Source: Cephalopachus bancanus
Taxonomy: Eukaryota > Chordata > Mammalia > Primates > Tarsiidae
Direction: 5' to 3'
DNA length: 64,000 nucleotides
NCBI GenBank assembly: GCA_027257055.1
Contig: JAPVLO010000019.1
Location: forward strand, 17,720,501-17,784,500
Below the pieces are notes generated by a model that had not been told where the DNA came from, searched no databases, and saw only the letters and a program-made list of their open reading frames with translations. The translations under genes and the position numbers were made by a program. Positions 1 through 11,217 of the stretch are shown piece by piece (within the stretch, counting starts at the first letter, position 1; each line of letters begins with the position of its first letter).

Positions 1-2780
1 TGAGATTCTAACTCAAAAAAAGGAGAAATCCAACAAAGGAGAATGACAGAGGAACCAAGAAAGTGGGAGGAAAAAGCAGGTCTCCATATACCAAGGAACG
101 AAAGGAGAGAAAGTATTTAAGTAGGAAATCAATGAATTGAGTGCTGTCTATAGGTTCAATAAGGAAGGGGATAATAGTTGATCACTGAATCTGGAGACAT
201 GGAAGTGGTTTGACATGCGAAGCTTTACCATAAAGTGATGGGGGAAAAAGCCTGTTTGGAAAATCAGCATCTGCTTGGCAAGGACAGTGTCAACCAACTA
301 CCAACTCTCCAAGACTTGCAGAGTAGGAAGATTTTATTGCTGCTGTGTTGTTTGTGTTACCTGTTAGTGGCTGTGAGTCAGCTACAGTTCTGTTCCTTGT
401 AACTACGATTCATTTCAAAACCCAGGCTAAAGGAGTAGCTGTAAGTTGGGGTTGCAGTTATTGTGGCCAAAGGGAAGCGCAAGATTGCTGGTAGAAACCT
501 GACATGCCAAGTAAAGCTTCTACTCAAACACGGTCCATGCCACGTCTGCTCAGATTCTGTTGGGTAACACCAGCCACAGAACTGAGCCTGGTGATGGGGT
601 GGGAGGTCTACTCTCCCTGCAGGGAGGCACAATGAGGGACACAGCAGGGAGAACGAGTCAATAATTGAAACTATCATCCAATCTTCTGCAAAGACAGTTC
701 AAGAGAAATTGAAGGTGAATTAGCAAATATAAGAATTATAGAAAACTCCAGAAATTTTGCTTTCAAAGGAGCAAGGGAATAGGGCAGTAGCTGGAGAGGG
801 AACTGGGGTCAAGTGAGAGCTTTTTTGTTGTTGTTGTTGTTTACGTGTTATTTCAGTGTGTTTTGTGTGACACACTGATCTAGAGAGAAAGAAAGAAACG
901 GAAGTAGGAGAAGATAGGATAGCTCCACAAATAAAGTTTTGTACATGAAAGGCAACAACAGCATCTGGACAAGTGGAAGGGTTGACCTTCACTAGGAACA
1001 GTCACGGGCTGTCATCCGTGACAGAAGAAAAGGCAAAGCTGGTTGGCACGGAGGATGAGACCTGGGGTTATAGGAAGAGAAAGAATTTCTCTGATTACTT
1101 CTATTACCCAAGAGTAAAGAAGTGAAAGGGCTGTTGAAGATTTGAGCAGTGACAGGTGGTGTGATGGTTTCTACAGACTCAGAGCATGAAATGAACCGGA
1201 AAAGGTAGTGGGAATGGTGACCTCTTGAGGCTGTGGTCATGGATTTAAGGTGAGACCGGTCGACATGCTTGCCTGTTTTTCACCACTTTCATTCATCTGG
1301 ATGTAGGTATGAGGTAGGTGGAAGGTTGGATTTAACCAAAGGTTGGAGGCTTTCAAGATGTCTTCCAGGATGGAAAGAGAGAAGATCAAAGGAGTTGATG
1401 GTTCATGCAAGAGACTGATTTTAGTAATGGACTGTGGAATAAAAACGTAAAAGGTGGGATGGTCAGTGAACACAGGGTCTACAATCTGGAAGTTCTGGAG
1501 GGTCAAAAATTGTGAAGTAGAGGTACTAGGGGCAGTAAACTGGAATTTTAGAGCTGTTGGTCAGAATAGGCTGTTTGGTATCAAGATATTGGAGTTGATA
1601 TTGACAAGATCCAGGAGAGGTTGACTGAGGTAGGGCTGAGATGATTACTGAGCTGGTTATTGAAGATGATGCCATTACACTGAGAAGTTAGGGTGATTAA
1701 TGCATTGAGCATATGGATGCATAGACATCACTAGGAGGGGAGATATAGGAAGGATGGAAGGAGAAGGTGTTGTAACTAAATGCGACAAAGAGGGATGGGG
1801 GTATTTTTGATGGCAAAAGCTTCTGAATCTCATGAGGTGATCCTAGAGATTTTGCCTTTTCCTTTCTTGAGCCGTGTTGGGAGAGTGTGTCCTTGATGGC
1901 CAATTGAGGGCTGCCTGGTAGTTCAGCATATGGAGAACATAGGAGAGAATCCAGGGTCTTGCAGGGGAACATGCCCTCACTCCTGCTTCCATCCTGCCTT
2001 CCGCTGCTGATACACAGACGCTCTGATGGATATCGGGCCGACTGTGAGAACAGGTGGTATCTTTCTGCAGCAAGTCATAGGGGCCACTAGAGGCTTCAGA
2101 CGGGGGGGGGGCGGAGATGCAGTCACAGGAGTGTTAAACCGCACCACACAGGGACAGGAAGTGGAGGTCAGTGTGTGTGGTAGGGAAAGAGAACACAAGT
2201 AAAGGAGGGACATTGTCTTGTCACCCCAGAAAATGATCTGTGACAGGTTCCTATCCATCCCAGTAGGCTTCTCAGAGACTTCTTCCCACCTCAACGATTC
2301 CCATGCCATCCTCAGTTTAATTTCGACTTAACGGTGAAGCTATAGAAGGCCAGAGTACTCAAACCTCTGGGTGTGGGGCATTCTCAGACTGCTGGACTTG
2401 GGACCTTGTTCAATGGCATTGCTTTCAGTCTGTTTCATCACAGACAGCTGACATGGAGCTGATATTCCACAATTGGACATTTGGAACAGCAAAATGACAA
2501 CTGCTTAAATAATAGGGTTTCCAAAATATAGTCTTTTTCTAAGGCTTATTGTAATGTTTATGCTCCTGCGTTTTGTTTTTTGAAGCTGATCTTCTTTGAG
2601 TTTTTTTTGCTGTCAGAACGTGGCAGCTGACCTGTCCCTGGTTCTTTTTGCATTTCATTTCATGAGGTTTGTGTTTGTGCTTTGTGTAGCCTTGTGTTCA
2701 GACGTCATCTGCGAGATGGATGAATATAAATGTTGAGACTCTTAGGAGTCACACATATTACAATGTGAACCTCAGGTATG
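1..2780. other. unassigned, no gene recognised
   Basis: The plus strand is purine-rich (many GGAG, GAAG and GGTGG runs), so several short open frames appear on the minus strand, none longer than about 110 codons and none with a recognisable domain. I see no Alu, L1 or LTR ends. A run of ten G lies near 2102-2111. It could be a very old degraded repeat or unique intergenic DNA; I cannot decide by eye. Confidence 0.4.
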
Positions 2781-2784
2781 CTAC

Positions 2785-2945
2785 TCGACTGCTTTTTCTT
2801 TACCCTCTTTGAACCTCAGTTTCTGCATCTGTTTATTGGAAATAATAATAGGCTCACTCTCACAGGATTGTTACAGGAATTACGTGAAATAAAGCATGCT
2901 GACATATGGTATGCATTACGTCAGCGATAATAAGAGTTCTATAGC
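2785..2945 (+). mobile_element. MIR SINE fragment
   Basis: The core reads as the MIR consensus: CCTCAGTTTCTGCATCTGT, then an AT-rich AATAATAATAG block, then a cytosine-poor ACAGGATTGTTACAGGAATTA segment and a degenerate 3' end. It is a tRNA-derived ancient mammalian SINE, inactive. Confidence 0.75.
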
Positions 2946-3635
2946 CAACAACATCATTATTGTGATCAGGACTATAGATTATCTGAAACTTTTGTCCTAT
3001 GAAAAGGTATTGAAGAGTCTGTACTCCTGTGGAATAGTCATAGAAATGAAAAGTTAGGGTTTTGTTCTGATATGCTTTTAAGAGATGCTGGGTCTCAAAG
3101 GGGACAGGATGAGATCTCTTCTAAAATCTACCAGGAGGGTTGACACATTAGCCAGGACTCTTGGTTTCAAGTGACAGAAACCCAATTCATACTAGCTTAA
3201 AGCAAACACACAACCCATCTCTACATAAGTAGGAATAGAGATGACACAAGAAACAGACAAATAAGAACTTTCCCTTCCCAACCTTCTTAAACTTTCTGTT
3301 TTTCTCCTCTAATCTCTCAAGTCAGTTTCCATCTTTGTGTTGACTCCTTTCTCTCTTGTTGTGCTCCATTTGATTAAGGACTGGCCATGGGCAATTCTGG
3401 AGCCATGCCCTTATACCTGGAAATTCAAGAAGAAAGAAAGAACCATGTCTTCACTCCAATTTGTGATAATTTCACAACTCTGATTGGTCCAGCTTGAGTC
3501 ATCATAGAAGCCTATTGGGGTAGGAAGCACTGGTTAGCAGCTCTCTAATGGTAGTGGGAGTCTTGTTATCAGAAAAAGGTAAGGAAGGTATAACCAGGGG
3601 TCCCACAGCTAGTGTACCCTGCAATCAGAGACCCT
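2946..3635. other. unassigned stretch, probably an old interspersed repeat
   Basis: The segment about 3125-3570 (AGTGACAGAAACCCAATTCA, then a C/T-rich block, then GATTGGTCCAGCTTGAGTCA) has the feel of an old mammalian repeat, but I cannot name the family. No gene is visible. Confidence 0.3.
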
Positions 3636-4266
3636 GGGAACATCAGCTTTAAAAAAATTTTACTTAACCCTTTCTTTTTTTAAATTTTTTTTTTAAATTT
3701 TAAAGATGTGAGGTACAATTCAGGGTTAGATATACAAATGTTTATTATGCAGGTACCCTTGTTGATGAGGTATGCCCCTCCCTCCCCCAGCAGATTCCCA
3801 CTACTGCCAATCCCTTTCTTATAGTATTATGATAGTTGTTCAAGATCCACTTATGAGTGAGAACATACGGTACTCTGTTCTTTGTTTCTGTGATAGATCA
3901 CTGAGTATGATCAACTCTAAATCCATCCAAGTTGCTGTGAAGTCCATGTTTGTCCTTCTTTATGGCTGTATAATATTCCATTGTGTATATGTACCATATT
4001 TTTAAAAATCCAGTCCAGTTTTGATGGGCAGCATGGTTGGTTCCATTCTTTTGTTATTGTGAATAGAGCTGCAACAGATATGCGTGTGCAGGTATCTTTT
4101 TGGTAGAATGACTTGAGTTCCTCTGAGAATATTCCCAATAGGGAGATTGCTGGGTCATATGGAAGGTCAATTTCTAGTTTTTTCAGGAATCCCCACACTG
4201 TCTTCCAAAGAGGTTGTACTAGTTTGCATTTCCAGCAACAGTGTAGAAGCGGGGAACATCAGCTTT
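3636..4266 (-). mobile_element. 5'-truncated L1 with target-site duplication
   Basis: Read on the minus strand this is the C-terminal end of L1 ORF2 followed by the 3' UTR. The minus-strand frame 4198-3917 encodes the end of the reverse-transcriptase protein (tryptophan-rich, WNQPCCPSKLDWIFKNMVHI). The poly(A) is the T/A-rich run at about 3651-3705. Both ends carry GGGAACATCAGCTTT (3636-3650 and 4252-4266), a 15-bp target-site duplication. The element body is therefore about 600 bp, a typical truncated insertion made by target-primed reverse transcription. Its 3' UTR block (GGTACCCTTGTTGATGAGG) recurs near 5240 in inverse orientation and near 59735. Confidence 0.9.
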
Positions 4267-4353
4267 TAAAGGATTCTCACACTCCAAGGCAACTCCAGTC
4301 TGGTCTACAAAGTATGGTGGTTATGAGTGTAGGTGTGAAGTTTGACTGTCTAG

Positions 4354-4400
4354 GCTCAGAATCTACCTCTGCTCAGAATCTACCTCTGCTCAGAATCTAC
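4354..4400 (+). repeat. 17-bp tandem repeat, about 2.8 copies
   Basis: Units GCTCAGAATCTACCTCT at 4354-4370 and 4371-4387, with a partial third copy at 4388-4400. The copies are identical, which implies a recent slippage-type expansion inside an old MIR. Confidence 0.9.
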
Positions 4401-4588
4401 ATTTTGCGTGTGTCACCTTGGGGAAGTCACTCAATCTCTCTTGAGCCTCAATTTTCTTATACAAGAAATGGAGGTGACAGCAGTACCAACCTCACAGAGT
4501 GCTTTTTGAAGATTAAATGTAATAATTCATGTACAGCACTTAGTGCAGAGCCTGGAGCATATTAAATGCATAAAATATTATTAAGACA

Positions 4589-4885
4589 AGCCGGGGTCGG
4601 TGGCTCAGCCTGTAATCCCACGCCTTGGGAGGCTGAGGTGAATGGATTGCCTGAGCCCGCGGGTTCGAGATCCACCTGGGCAACTTGGTGAGACCTCATC
4701 TCTACAATAAATCAAAAAAATTAGCCAGGCGTGGTAGCGTGTGCCTGTAATTCCAGCTACTTGGAAGGCTGAGGCAGAAGGATAGCTGGAGCCCAGCGGG
4801 TCGAGGCCGGAAGCGGCCACTGCACTCCAGTCTGGGCGACAGAGTGAGACTCCAACTCAAAAACAAAAACAAACAAAAAAAGACA
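4589..4885 (+). mobile_element. Alu (variant subfamily)
   Basis: Dimeric Alu with the variant A-box end GGCTCAGCCTGTAATCC, a B box GGTTCGAGATCC and the terminal CTCCAACTCAAAAAC. The insertion is flanked by the duplication TATTATTAAGACA / TGTTATTAAGACA (around 4576-4588 and 4891-4903). It sits inside a MIR. Confidence 0.92.
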
Positions 4886-4930
4886 AAAAAATGTTATTAA
4901 GACAGCATCATCATCATTATTTCCATTAGC

Positions 4931-5188
4931 CAACCTAAGGTCCAGGCACTAACCTCTGCTTATAAACTGAGAGCTCCCCTAATGACGCCTACACTGTCTT
5001 TGTAATCCAAATTGCCTGGCATCCCCTGGAGGTCACATAAGTGGCCATGGACCTGAGAATCTCCTTCCATTGGTGTCCGGATGTTCTCCTCTCACCCAGT
5101 GAGACTAAGGACGAATCCATCTTGACTGTGCCTTGACTGAGTTGCTTTGTGAGAAAGAAGCAAGGGACAATAAGATATGACACAGAGA
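4931..5188. other. unassigned single-copy-looking sequence
   Basis: About 260 bases with no recognisable repeat and no coding signal, lying between the Alu-split MIR and the L1/MIR inverted duplication. Confidence 0.4.
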
Positions 5189-5204
5189 ACCTCAAGAAAG
5201 TACC

Positions 5205-5280
5205 TTTTGGGGAGGGAGGGGCACACCTCATCAACAAGGGTACCTGCATAATGACCATTTGTATACCTAACCCTGAACTG
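5205..5280 (+). mobile_element. short L1 3' UTR fragment lacking its end
   Basis: GGGGAGGGAGGGGCACACCT through ACCTAACCCTGAACTG matches the L1 3' UTR seen inverted at 3651-3790 and 59675-59790. The last dozen or so bases before the expected poly(A) are missing. The sequence runs instead straight into an inverted copy of a neighbouring MIR. Confidence 0.8.
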
Positions 5281-5284
5281 TTGA

Positions 5285-5550
5285 GAGACCCAGGACAGAG
5301 TCAAGTGTAGCAAGAGTCCTGTCTGAGGACTCAGCTAACCTGGGGGGTTGACTTCTGCCTCAACTTACCAATCTTTAAAATAAAAAATAAAAATAAATAC
5401 CTATCAAGAACTTCCCTGAGAACAAGCATTTGAGAAAGGTAAGTAACTTCCCCAAGGTTACCCAATTGATAAGTTGAGGCAGGAGTCAACCCCAGGTTAG
5501 CTGAGTCCTCAGTCGGGACTCTTGCTACACTTGACTCTGTCCTCGGTCTC
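5285..5550. repeat. 85-bp inverted repeat with about 95-base spacer (hairpin)
   Basis: Left arm 5285-5371 and right arm 5466-5550 are reverse complements at roughly 92% identity (about five mismatches and a 2-base indel by eye). The left arm contains GAGTCAAGTGTAGCAAGAGT; the right arm holds the complement ACTCTTGCTACACTTGACTC. The right arm is part of the MIR at 5420-5550, so the left arm looks like the secondary copy. A/T-rich DNA (5371-5400) and the rest of the MIR form the loop. Transcribed, it would fold into a long stem. Confidence 0.9.
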
Positions 5551-5560
5551 GTATTCCCAC
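5420..5560 (-). mobile_element. MIR SINE fragment (right arm of the hairpin)
   Basis: The plus strand reads GAAAGGTAAGTAACTTCCCC, AAGGTTACCCAATTGATAAG and then the degenerate exchange region, which is the reverse complement of the MIR core. Confidence 0.7.
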
Positions 5561-5994
5561 GTCTGACTTTCAAAGTCTGATGTAACTAAACTCCATCCTA
5601 CTCAAGCATTCTTATTTTCTAACACCTTGCAAGTTCTCATTGGTAAAATTTGCCTTTTCTTGAGCTTTTTTTCTTTCCAATATTGTCTTCCTTTCTTCTC
5701 CTCACCTACCTAAATTCTTCCAGACCCAAGTCAGCTCCTTCTTTTTTCATGGACCCCTCTCAGAGGTCTCCTGGTCTCATTGATCTGCTTCTCTGGCCAC
5801 AGGACCAACTATTCAACAATTCCCTGCTCTTTGTACGGTGTCCAGTATGTTAACCCCTCCACCAGTTAGAGAACCTATCTCTTTAGTTTCTGTCTCCTTA
5901 GAGGGCCTCACACAAGGTTGGGAATCTGGAAGATTATATTTCAGAATGGAGGGATCCCAGGACCAGATTTGGGTAGCATAAAAGTGGAGCTGAA

Positions 5995-6296
5995 GCCAGG
6001 TGTGGTAGCTCATGCTTGTAATCCCAGCACTTTGAGAGGCCGAGATGGGAGACTCACTTGAGCCCAGGAGTTTGAGACCAGCCTGGGTTTTGTCTCTACA
6101 AAAAATAAAAATAAAATGATTGCTGGGTGTGGTGGTGTGCACCTGTACTTCCAGCTACTCGAGAGTACTTGAGAGGCTGAGGCGAAAGGATAGCTTGAGC
6201 CAAGGAGGTCAAAGCAGTGGTGAGCTGTGATCATGCCACTGCACTCCAGCTTAGGCAACAAAGTGGGACCCGGACTCGAAAAGGAAAAAAATAAGA
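5995..6296 (+). mobile_element. Alu
   Basis: Dimer starting GCCAGGTGTGGTAGCTCATG and ending in an A-rich tail. Flanked by AAAAGTGGAGCTGA (5980-5993) and AAAAGTGGAACTGA (6297-6310), a 14-bp target duplication with one mismatch. It is diverged and of the older, more standard Alu type. Confidence 0.92.
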
Positions 6297-6310
6297 AAAA
6301 GTGGAACTGA

Positions 6311-7588
6311 GATGAACTAGAACCTCACAGCTTGAGTATTGATTTGCGTGCTGTAAAGAGATTGGCTGAGAGGAAACTGAGACTTTCCGGGAGGGTGGGA
6401 AGATGGCACTGTTTCAAATTTCTTATGCAATTCAGTTGATGGTTACAAAAAAATATGATCGCCGCTGATGTCTAATTGGCTGCTTGGTGCCATCCAGACT
6501 ACTCTGAGATATGCTTCAACCTTGTTTACATAGAGTCCTTTCCTGGGATGCATAAGGGTCCCATGAGCGACTGTGGTCTTCCCTGGGGAATGCAGAACGT
6601 ATGGATCGCTGAGGATGTTCACATCACTGCTCTTTACCCCTCAAAGCACAGTGACATCAGAGGTATTCAGGAGTAACTTCATTTTACCTATGGAAAAGTG
6701 AGTGGCCTTGTAGTTCTCCTAAGTGTGCATGGATGCCACTGTCATAACTGAAAAGTAGGAGCTCGAGGAGAAGTCTTAGTTGTCATCTAATCTGCCAGGC
6801 ATCTCTCTAGCCCAAGATGAATTTTCTGCTTTTAAGCCCTGAGCAATCCTCTGTCCTACTGACATACAGGTTGAAGGAACCTTCTGGAAAGGCAGAGTGA
6901 CTGGGGCCAGTGATACACTGAGGGGCCCTCATCCCTGCAGGGCCCCATCCAGGGTCCCAGCTGCACACGCTTTAAAGACCAAAGATCCTCCCAAATGTGC
7001 CCTGCTCTCAGAATTGGTGAATTATGGGTGTGATTTTGTCACTGAAACTGAGCAGAAGAAACAATTAGGCTTTGTTATATCTTTCCTGAGAAAAACAAGA
7101 AAAAGGAGAAGGAGAAGAAAGAAAAGAAAGGAGATGGGGTGGAAGAAGGCGAATCCTTGTCATCTGGAAGCCCTCCCCGAACATGGACCTGCCTGTCTCT
7201 GTAGGCCTGCAGTCACCTGCAGCTGGGCCCTGGCTCTCTCCCTGGACTACCTTGCCCTCAAGGATTTGTACCCTACTGTGCCTCTTATTCCGCCTTCAGA
7301 CATCCTTGTTGTGCTTCATACCTGGCCGTGTCTTTCATGTCTTTCCCGTGACTTCCTTCTTCAACTCTTCTGAAGTCTAGCCTCCTTCTCCTAGACAGCT
7401 TCCTCACTCCTTGGAGCTCTTCACTCCTCCATTCCTTTACAAGTCCACCCACCCCCAGTCTTCTACACGGTTTTCCGGTCCCCAGAATCTTGGCTGGGCC
7501 ATCTATCATTGCACCCCTGCAGATGATTATTATCTTCCACTGAGTCCTCTAGGGATGCTGCTTAGGCTGACCAAATGTTTCTCGCCTT
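6311..7588. other. unassigned, no gene supported
   Basis: No repeat family is evident. A plus-strand open frame 6897-7373 contains a lysine/arginine run produced by an AGAAAAAGGAGAAGG purine tract and has no recognisable domain. I treat it as chance. Confidence 0.4.
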
Positions 7589-7600
7589 GATCAGCTCTTT

Positions 7601-7890
7601 TTTTTAAGAGAAGTTCTCACCCTGTTGCCCAGGCTGGAGTGCAGTGACATGTTCATGGCTCGCTGTTGCCTTGACCTCCTGGTCTCAGGAGATCCTTTCA
7701 CACCAAAGTCTCCTGAGTAGCTAGGTCTACAGGAGTACACTACCATGCCTGGCTAATTTTTTCTTTTTGTTTTGTAGAGACAAGGTTTCATTATTGCCCA
7801 GGCTAGTCTTGAACTCCTGGGTTCAAGCAATCCTCTTGCCTCAGCCTCCTAAAGTGCTGCGATTACAGGCATGAGCCACTGTGTCTGGCC
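7601..7890 (-). mobile_element. Alu
   Basis: Reverse-complement dimer (TTGCCCAGGCTGGAGTGCAG through GTGTCTGGCC). Target duplication GATCAGCTCTTT (7589-7600) / GATCACCTCTTT (7891-7902). Confidence 0.92.
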
Positions 7891-8059
7891 GATCACCTCT
7901 TTGGATCTCTGTTCATTGTTTTCCTCTTCTTCAGCAAGGGTTGAAGACAGAGAATATGGTCCTATGGACTACAAGGCGGAGGAGAAGGAGAGACAGAGTT
8001 TTGATGTAGGATGAAGGAGATCTGGATTCCGGTCTCAATCTTCTATAAAGAAACCATCC

Positions 8060-9310
8060 CTTCATTCATTCCCATATTCATTTATTCATCAAACATTTGA
8101 TATGAACCCTATGCCAGGCGTCTGGCTAAAGGTAAGGGGCTACGAAGGTGAATAAGGGGCAATTTGGTACAGAAATTGCTTGTTGAGGTGGGCATGGTGT
8201 CTCAGGCCTGTGATGCCAGCACTTTTGGGAAGCCAAGGCAGGAGGATCACTAGAGTCATGATTTCCAGACCAGCCTGGGAAACCTAGCAAGATCTTTCTC
8301 TACAAAGAAAATTAAAAAAAAAAATTAGACAGGCGTGGTGACATGCATCTATTGTCCCAGCTCTCAGGAGGCTAAAATGGGAGGATTACCTGGGCCCAGG
8401 AGTTGGAGACTGCAATGAGCTATAGTTGTGCTACTGCTCTCTACCCTGGACAACAGTGCAAGGTCCTATCTTAAGGGAAAAAAAAGAAATTGCGGGTAAT
8501 CTCTGGGGAGACAGACACATGAGTAAGGCACTGAGATGATGTGGTGATGGAGACAGGTGTAAGATGGAGGGGACAGGGAGAAGGGCCCAGCCTGAGAGGG
8601 TAAAGGAGTTTCCTAAGAAAGGGCAGCTCACCTGCGTCAGAGACATGAACTGGGAGATAAGAAAGAAGCAGGAAATAGGAGGTAGGGAGCCACCTAAGCA
8701 AAGCCAAGTGGCTTGAAGCAGCGTGGCGTGTGCACGTTGGGAGGGATGTGCTGGGTAGAGACTGGCATTCAAGTGGATTTATTGCTTCTGCACCCTGGAC
8801 AGCGGATGCTTCGAGATGAGTTTGGGATGGATCGTGGAGGATTGCATAGGTCATGGTAGGCAGGTTGGAAATTTATCTTGTAAGTGATGAGGAGCCATTT
8901 TAAATTTTTAAACAGAGGAGGCGCGTGTTCTGATTTGTATTTTTCCTGGCATCAGTTTGAGGGATGAAATGGAGGCAGGCCAGAAGACGAATTGAGAGGC
9001 TGTGGCAGTAGTCCCAGGGGAGAAGGGATGGAGAGAAGAGGACACATTTGAAAAATGCTTGGGAAGTAAACGTAGAAGGAGCTGCTGGTTGGCTCCGTGG
9101 AAGTGCAGGAGAGGGAGGTGAGCCAGACTGAGTCAGAGCTTCTGGGAGGAGCAGGGTGGTCAGGAGGGTGGATGGGAGAGACAGGATGGGTCATTCCAAT
9201 TGGGAAGGCTGAGTCACAGACTTGAGGACTTGGTGGAGATGTCCAGTAGGCAGCTGTGTGTGGCTGGGTCTGAGGAAAGAGCAAAAGGGAAGGGTTGTCG
9301 GGAGGTGGAG
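8060..9310 (-). mobile_element. L2 LINE 3' region, split by an Alu
   Basis: CATTCATTCCCATATTCATTTATTCATC, followed by GAACCCTATGCCAGGCG, is the reverse complement of the L2 3' end. After the Alu at 8180-8484 the L2 resumes (GACAGACACATGAGTAAGGC; GTAAGTGATGAGGAGCCATT; GTGGAGATGTCCAGTAGGCAG). It is ancient and non-functional. Confidence 0.7.
8180..8484 (+). mobile_element. Alu, old and diverged
   Basis: Starts near GAGGTGGGCATGGTGTCTCA and ends at an A-run. Target duplication AGAAATTGC at 8171-8179 and 8485-8493. It interrupts an L2. Confidence 0.88.
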
Positions 9311-9474
9311 ACAACCTTCTCAGCTGAGTGGTGTCCACACTGAGGGGGTCTCAGCTCCTGCTGCGTGGATGTGTCCAGGGGGCTGAGGAGTTGGAGAAGA
9401 AAAAGGGGTTCCCAGAAAGGACAGCAGGGCAGTGGCCTCTCCCAGAGCCAAGGACAGGAAACGGAAGGGCCTCG

Positions 9475-9818
9475 TGTTATGGGCTGAAATGTTTGTTTTC
9501 TCCCCAAATTCATAGGTTGAAGCTCTAACCCCCAATGTGACTGTATTTGGGAGATGATTAGGGCAGAGTTCTCATAACAGGATGTGTCTTTATAGGAAGA
9601 GACCAAAGCTCCCCCTCCATTCCCTACCTCCAATCTGCACCTCAGCCTTGCGAAGACGCATGAAGGTGACTGTCAATGCCAGGGTGTGGGCCTTCACCAG
9701 GAACCAAATGGGCTGACACCTTGATCTTAGACTCCCCAGACTCTGGAACAGTCAGAAAATAAATGTCTGTTGATGAAGCCACTGTCTCCAGTATTTTGAT
9801 ATAGCAGCTGAGCTAAGA
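9475..9818 (+). mobile_element. MLT1-type LTR (MaLR)
   Basis: Starts TGTTATGGGCTGAAATGTTTG, continues with AGCTCTAACCCCCAATGTGA, ACCTTGATCTTAGACTCCCC and AGAAAATAAATGTCTGTTGA, and ends with a degraded GTATTTTGATATAGCAGC. This is the standard order of blocks in an MLT1A/B LTR. Solo LTR, no internal sequence. Confidence 0.8.
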
Positions 9819-10704
9819 TTTGCAGTAAGATAAAAGACAAGAACAGGCACATTGATTGGTGATAAGGAAGTTGCTATGGAAAGTATCTTCAGGGGAAAGT
9901 TGGTGGCAGAAGTTTTGCTTAGAAATAAGGAGGTGTGGAAATAGGAACTATGAATGTGGACCACTCTTTAAAAAGCTTTTAGTTGAGAAAGGGAAGAAAA
10001 AGTTTATCCAGTAGGAAGAGAGGATCTAAGAATCTAGAAGGTCTCGATGAGTGTCCTGAGGCAGGGCACTGCATCTTATTTAAGATTCAGATGAAAATTC
10101 TTGGTATGGAGGGCATTTCTGTATACTTTGATGGTCACCGTTAAAGCGATAATCTAAAATCTTACTTAATTCCATTTCCATGTAACTCTACTGATAAATT
10201 TTGTTTAGAACTCAATGCTGAGAAACAGGTGTTTCTTCTGAATACAGATGCTGTCTTTCATCTGACAGTCAGAGCTCGCAACACACTGTGTTCCCTTTTT
10301 TTACTTTGGCCGCAAGGAAGCCCAGAGGCCAATTGAAGGCTAGTTACAGTGAAGAGCTTGTTTCTGGTTCTTGGCACAAAATCTCCTCCTTTGCTTAGAT
10401 GATTTCTGATTCCTTTTTACATCTTTATTTTATATTCACATGTATACAAGTACAGTAGTTATGTTTTTTTAAGTGTTCAATATAAGTTTATTGAGCAAAT
10501 AAAACCTGCAAATGGTGATTTTCTTCATAAATCGAAGTACTTCAATTGTCATAACATGTGTTCTGCACGTAGTTTTTGACCAAATGTGGAAATGTTTCTA
10601 CAGTTAAACTTCAAATGCTAGTCATTATGTAAATATCGTTTTATTTTAAGCTATGGAAAATCCTTTCTGAACATAGGGAAGGTATAAATTACAAAAAACG
10701 GGAA
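9819..10704. other. unassigned, A/T-rich, no gene
   Basis: No recognisable repeat ends or coding signal. It includes AT-rich stretches such as ATTTTATATTCACATGTATACA. Confidence 0.4.
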
Positions 10705-10835
10705 GAGTTTTAACCTCTCCGTGTCTCAGGTTCTCTATCTGTGAAATGGTGATAATAGTTCCTGCCTGCCTGACTCAGGAGATAATGGATATAAAAACAA
10801 TTTGATAGGGACAAAACGTTCCACAAAGTCAGGGT
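10705..10835 (+). mobile_element. MIR SINE fragment
   Basis: CCGTGTCTCAGGTTCTCTATCTGTGAAATGGTGATAATAG is the MIR central block, followed by a degraded 3' part. Confidence 0.7.
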
Positions 10836-10931
10836 AACACAAATAGTAGAATGCTTTTGTATTCCTCATCACGTGTAGTACAAGCCTTTGGTTGATATAT
10901 GGAAAATGGAGTTTGGAAGGAGAACGGTCTC

Positions 10932-11217
10932 TTTTTTCCCCCTAGAGACAGGTTCTTCCTGTGTCATGTAAGATGGAGTGCAGTGGCAAGATCGTTCACT
11001 GTGACCTTGAACTTCTGAGTTCAAGCTTCAACCTCCCAAGTAGCTGGGACTACAAGCTCATACCATCACGCCTGGCTAAGCTTTAGAAATGTTTTTGTAG
11101 AAACAGGGTCTTTCTGTGTTACCTAGGCCTTAAGAGATCCTCCTGGCCTCAAATGATCCTCCTGCTTTGATCTCCCAAAGTGCTGGGGCTATAGGTGTGA
11201 ACCACTGTGCCCAGCCT
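10932..11217 (-). mobile_element. Alu, old
   Basis: Reverse Alu (AAGATGGAGTGCAGTGGCAA; CCAAGTAGCTGGGACTACAA; GTGAACCACTGTGCCCAGCC). Diverged copy with a C-interrupted poly(T). Confidence 0.88.

Larger units (their letters stand above)
4310..4930 (+). mobile_element. MIR SINE, split by an Alu and carrying an internal 17-bp tandem repeat
   Basis: TCACCTTGGGGAAGTCACTC, then CTCAATTTTCTTATACAAG, then the 3' AGCACTTAGTGCAGAGCCTGG are classic MIR blocks. The tail is interrupted by the Alu at 4589-4885 and resumes with TATTAAGACAGCATCATCAT. Just before the core, a 17-bp unit GCTCAGAATCTACCTCT is repeated nearly three times at 4354-4400. Confidence 0.8.

Noticed and set aside
4113..4565. 150-codon plus-strand open frame
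   Set aside because: Runs across antisense L1, the 17-bp repeat and a MIR; a chimera of repeats.
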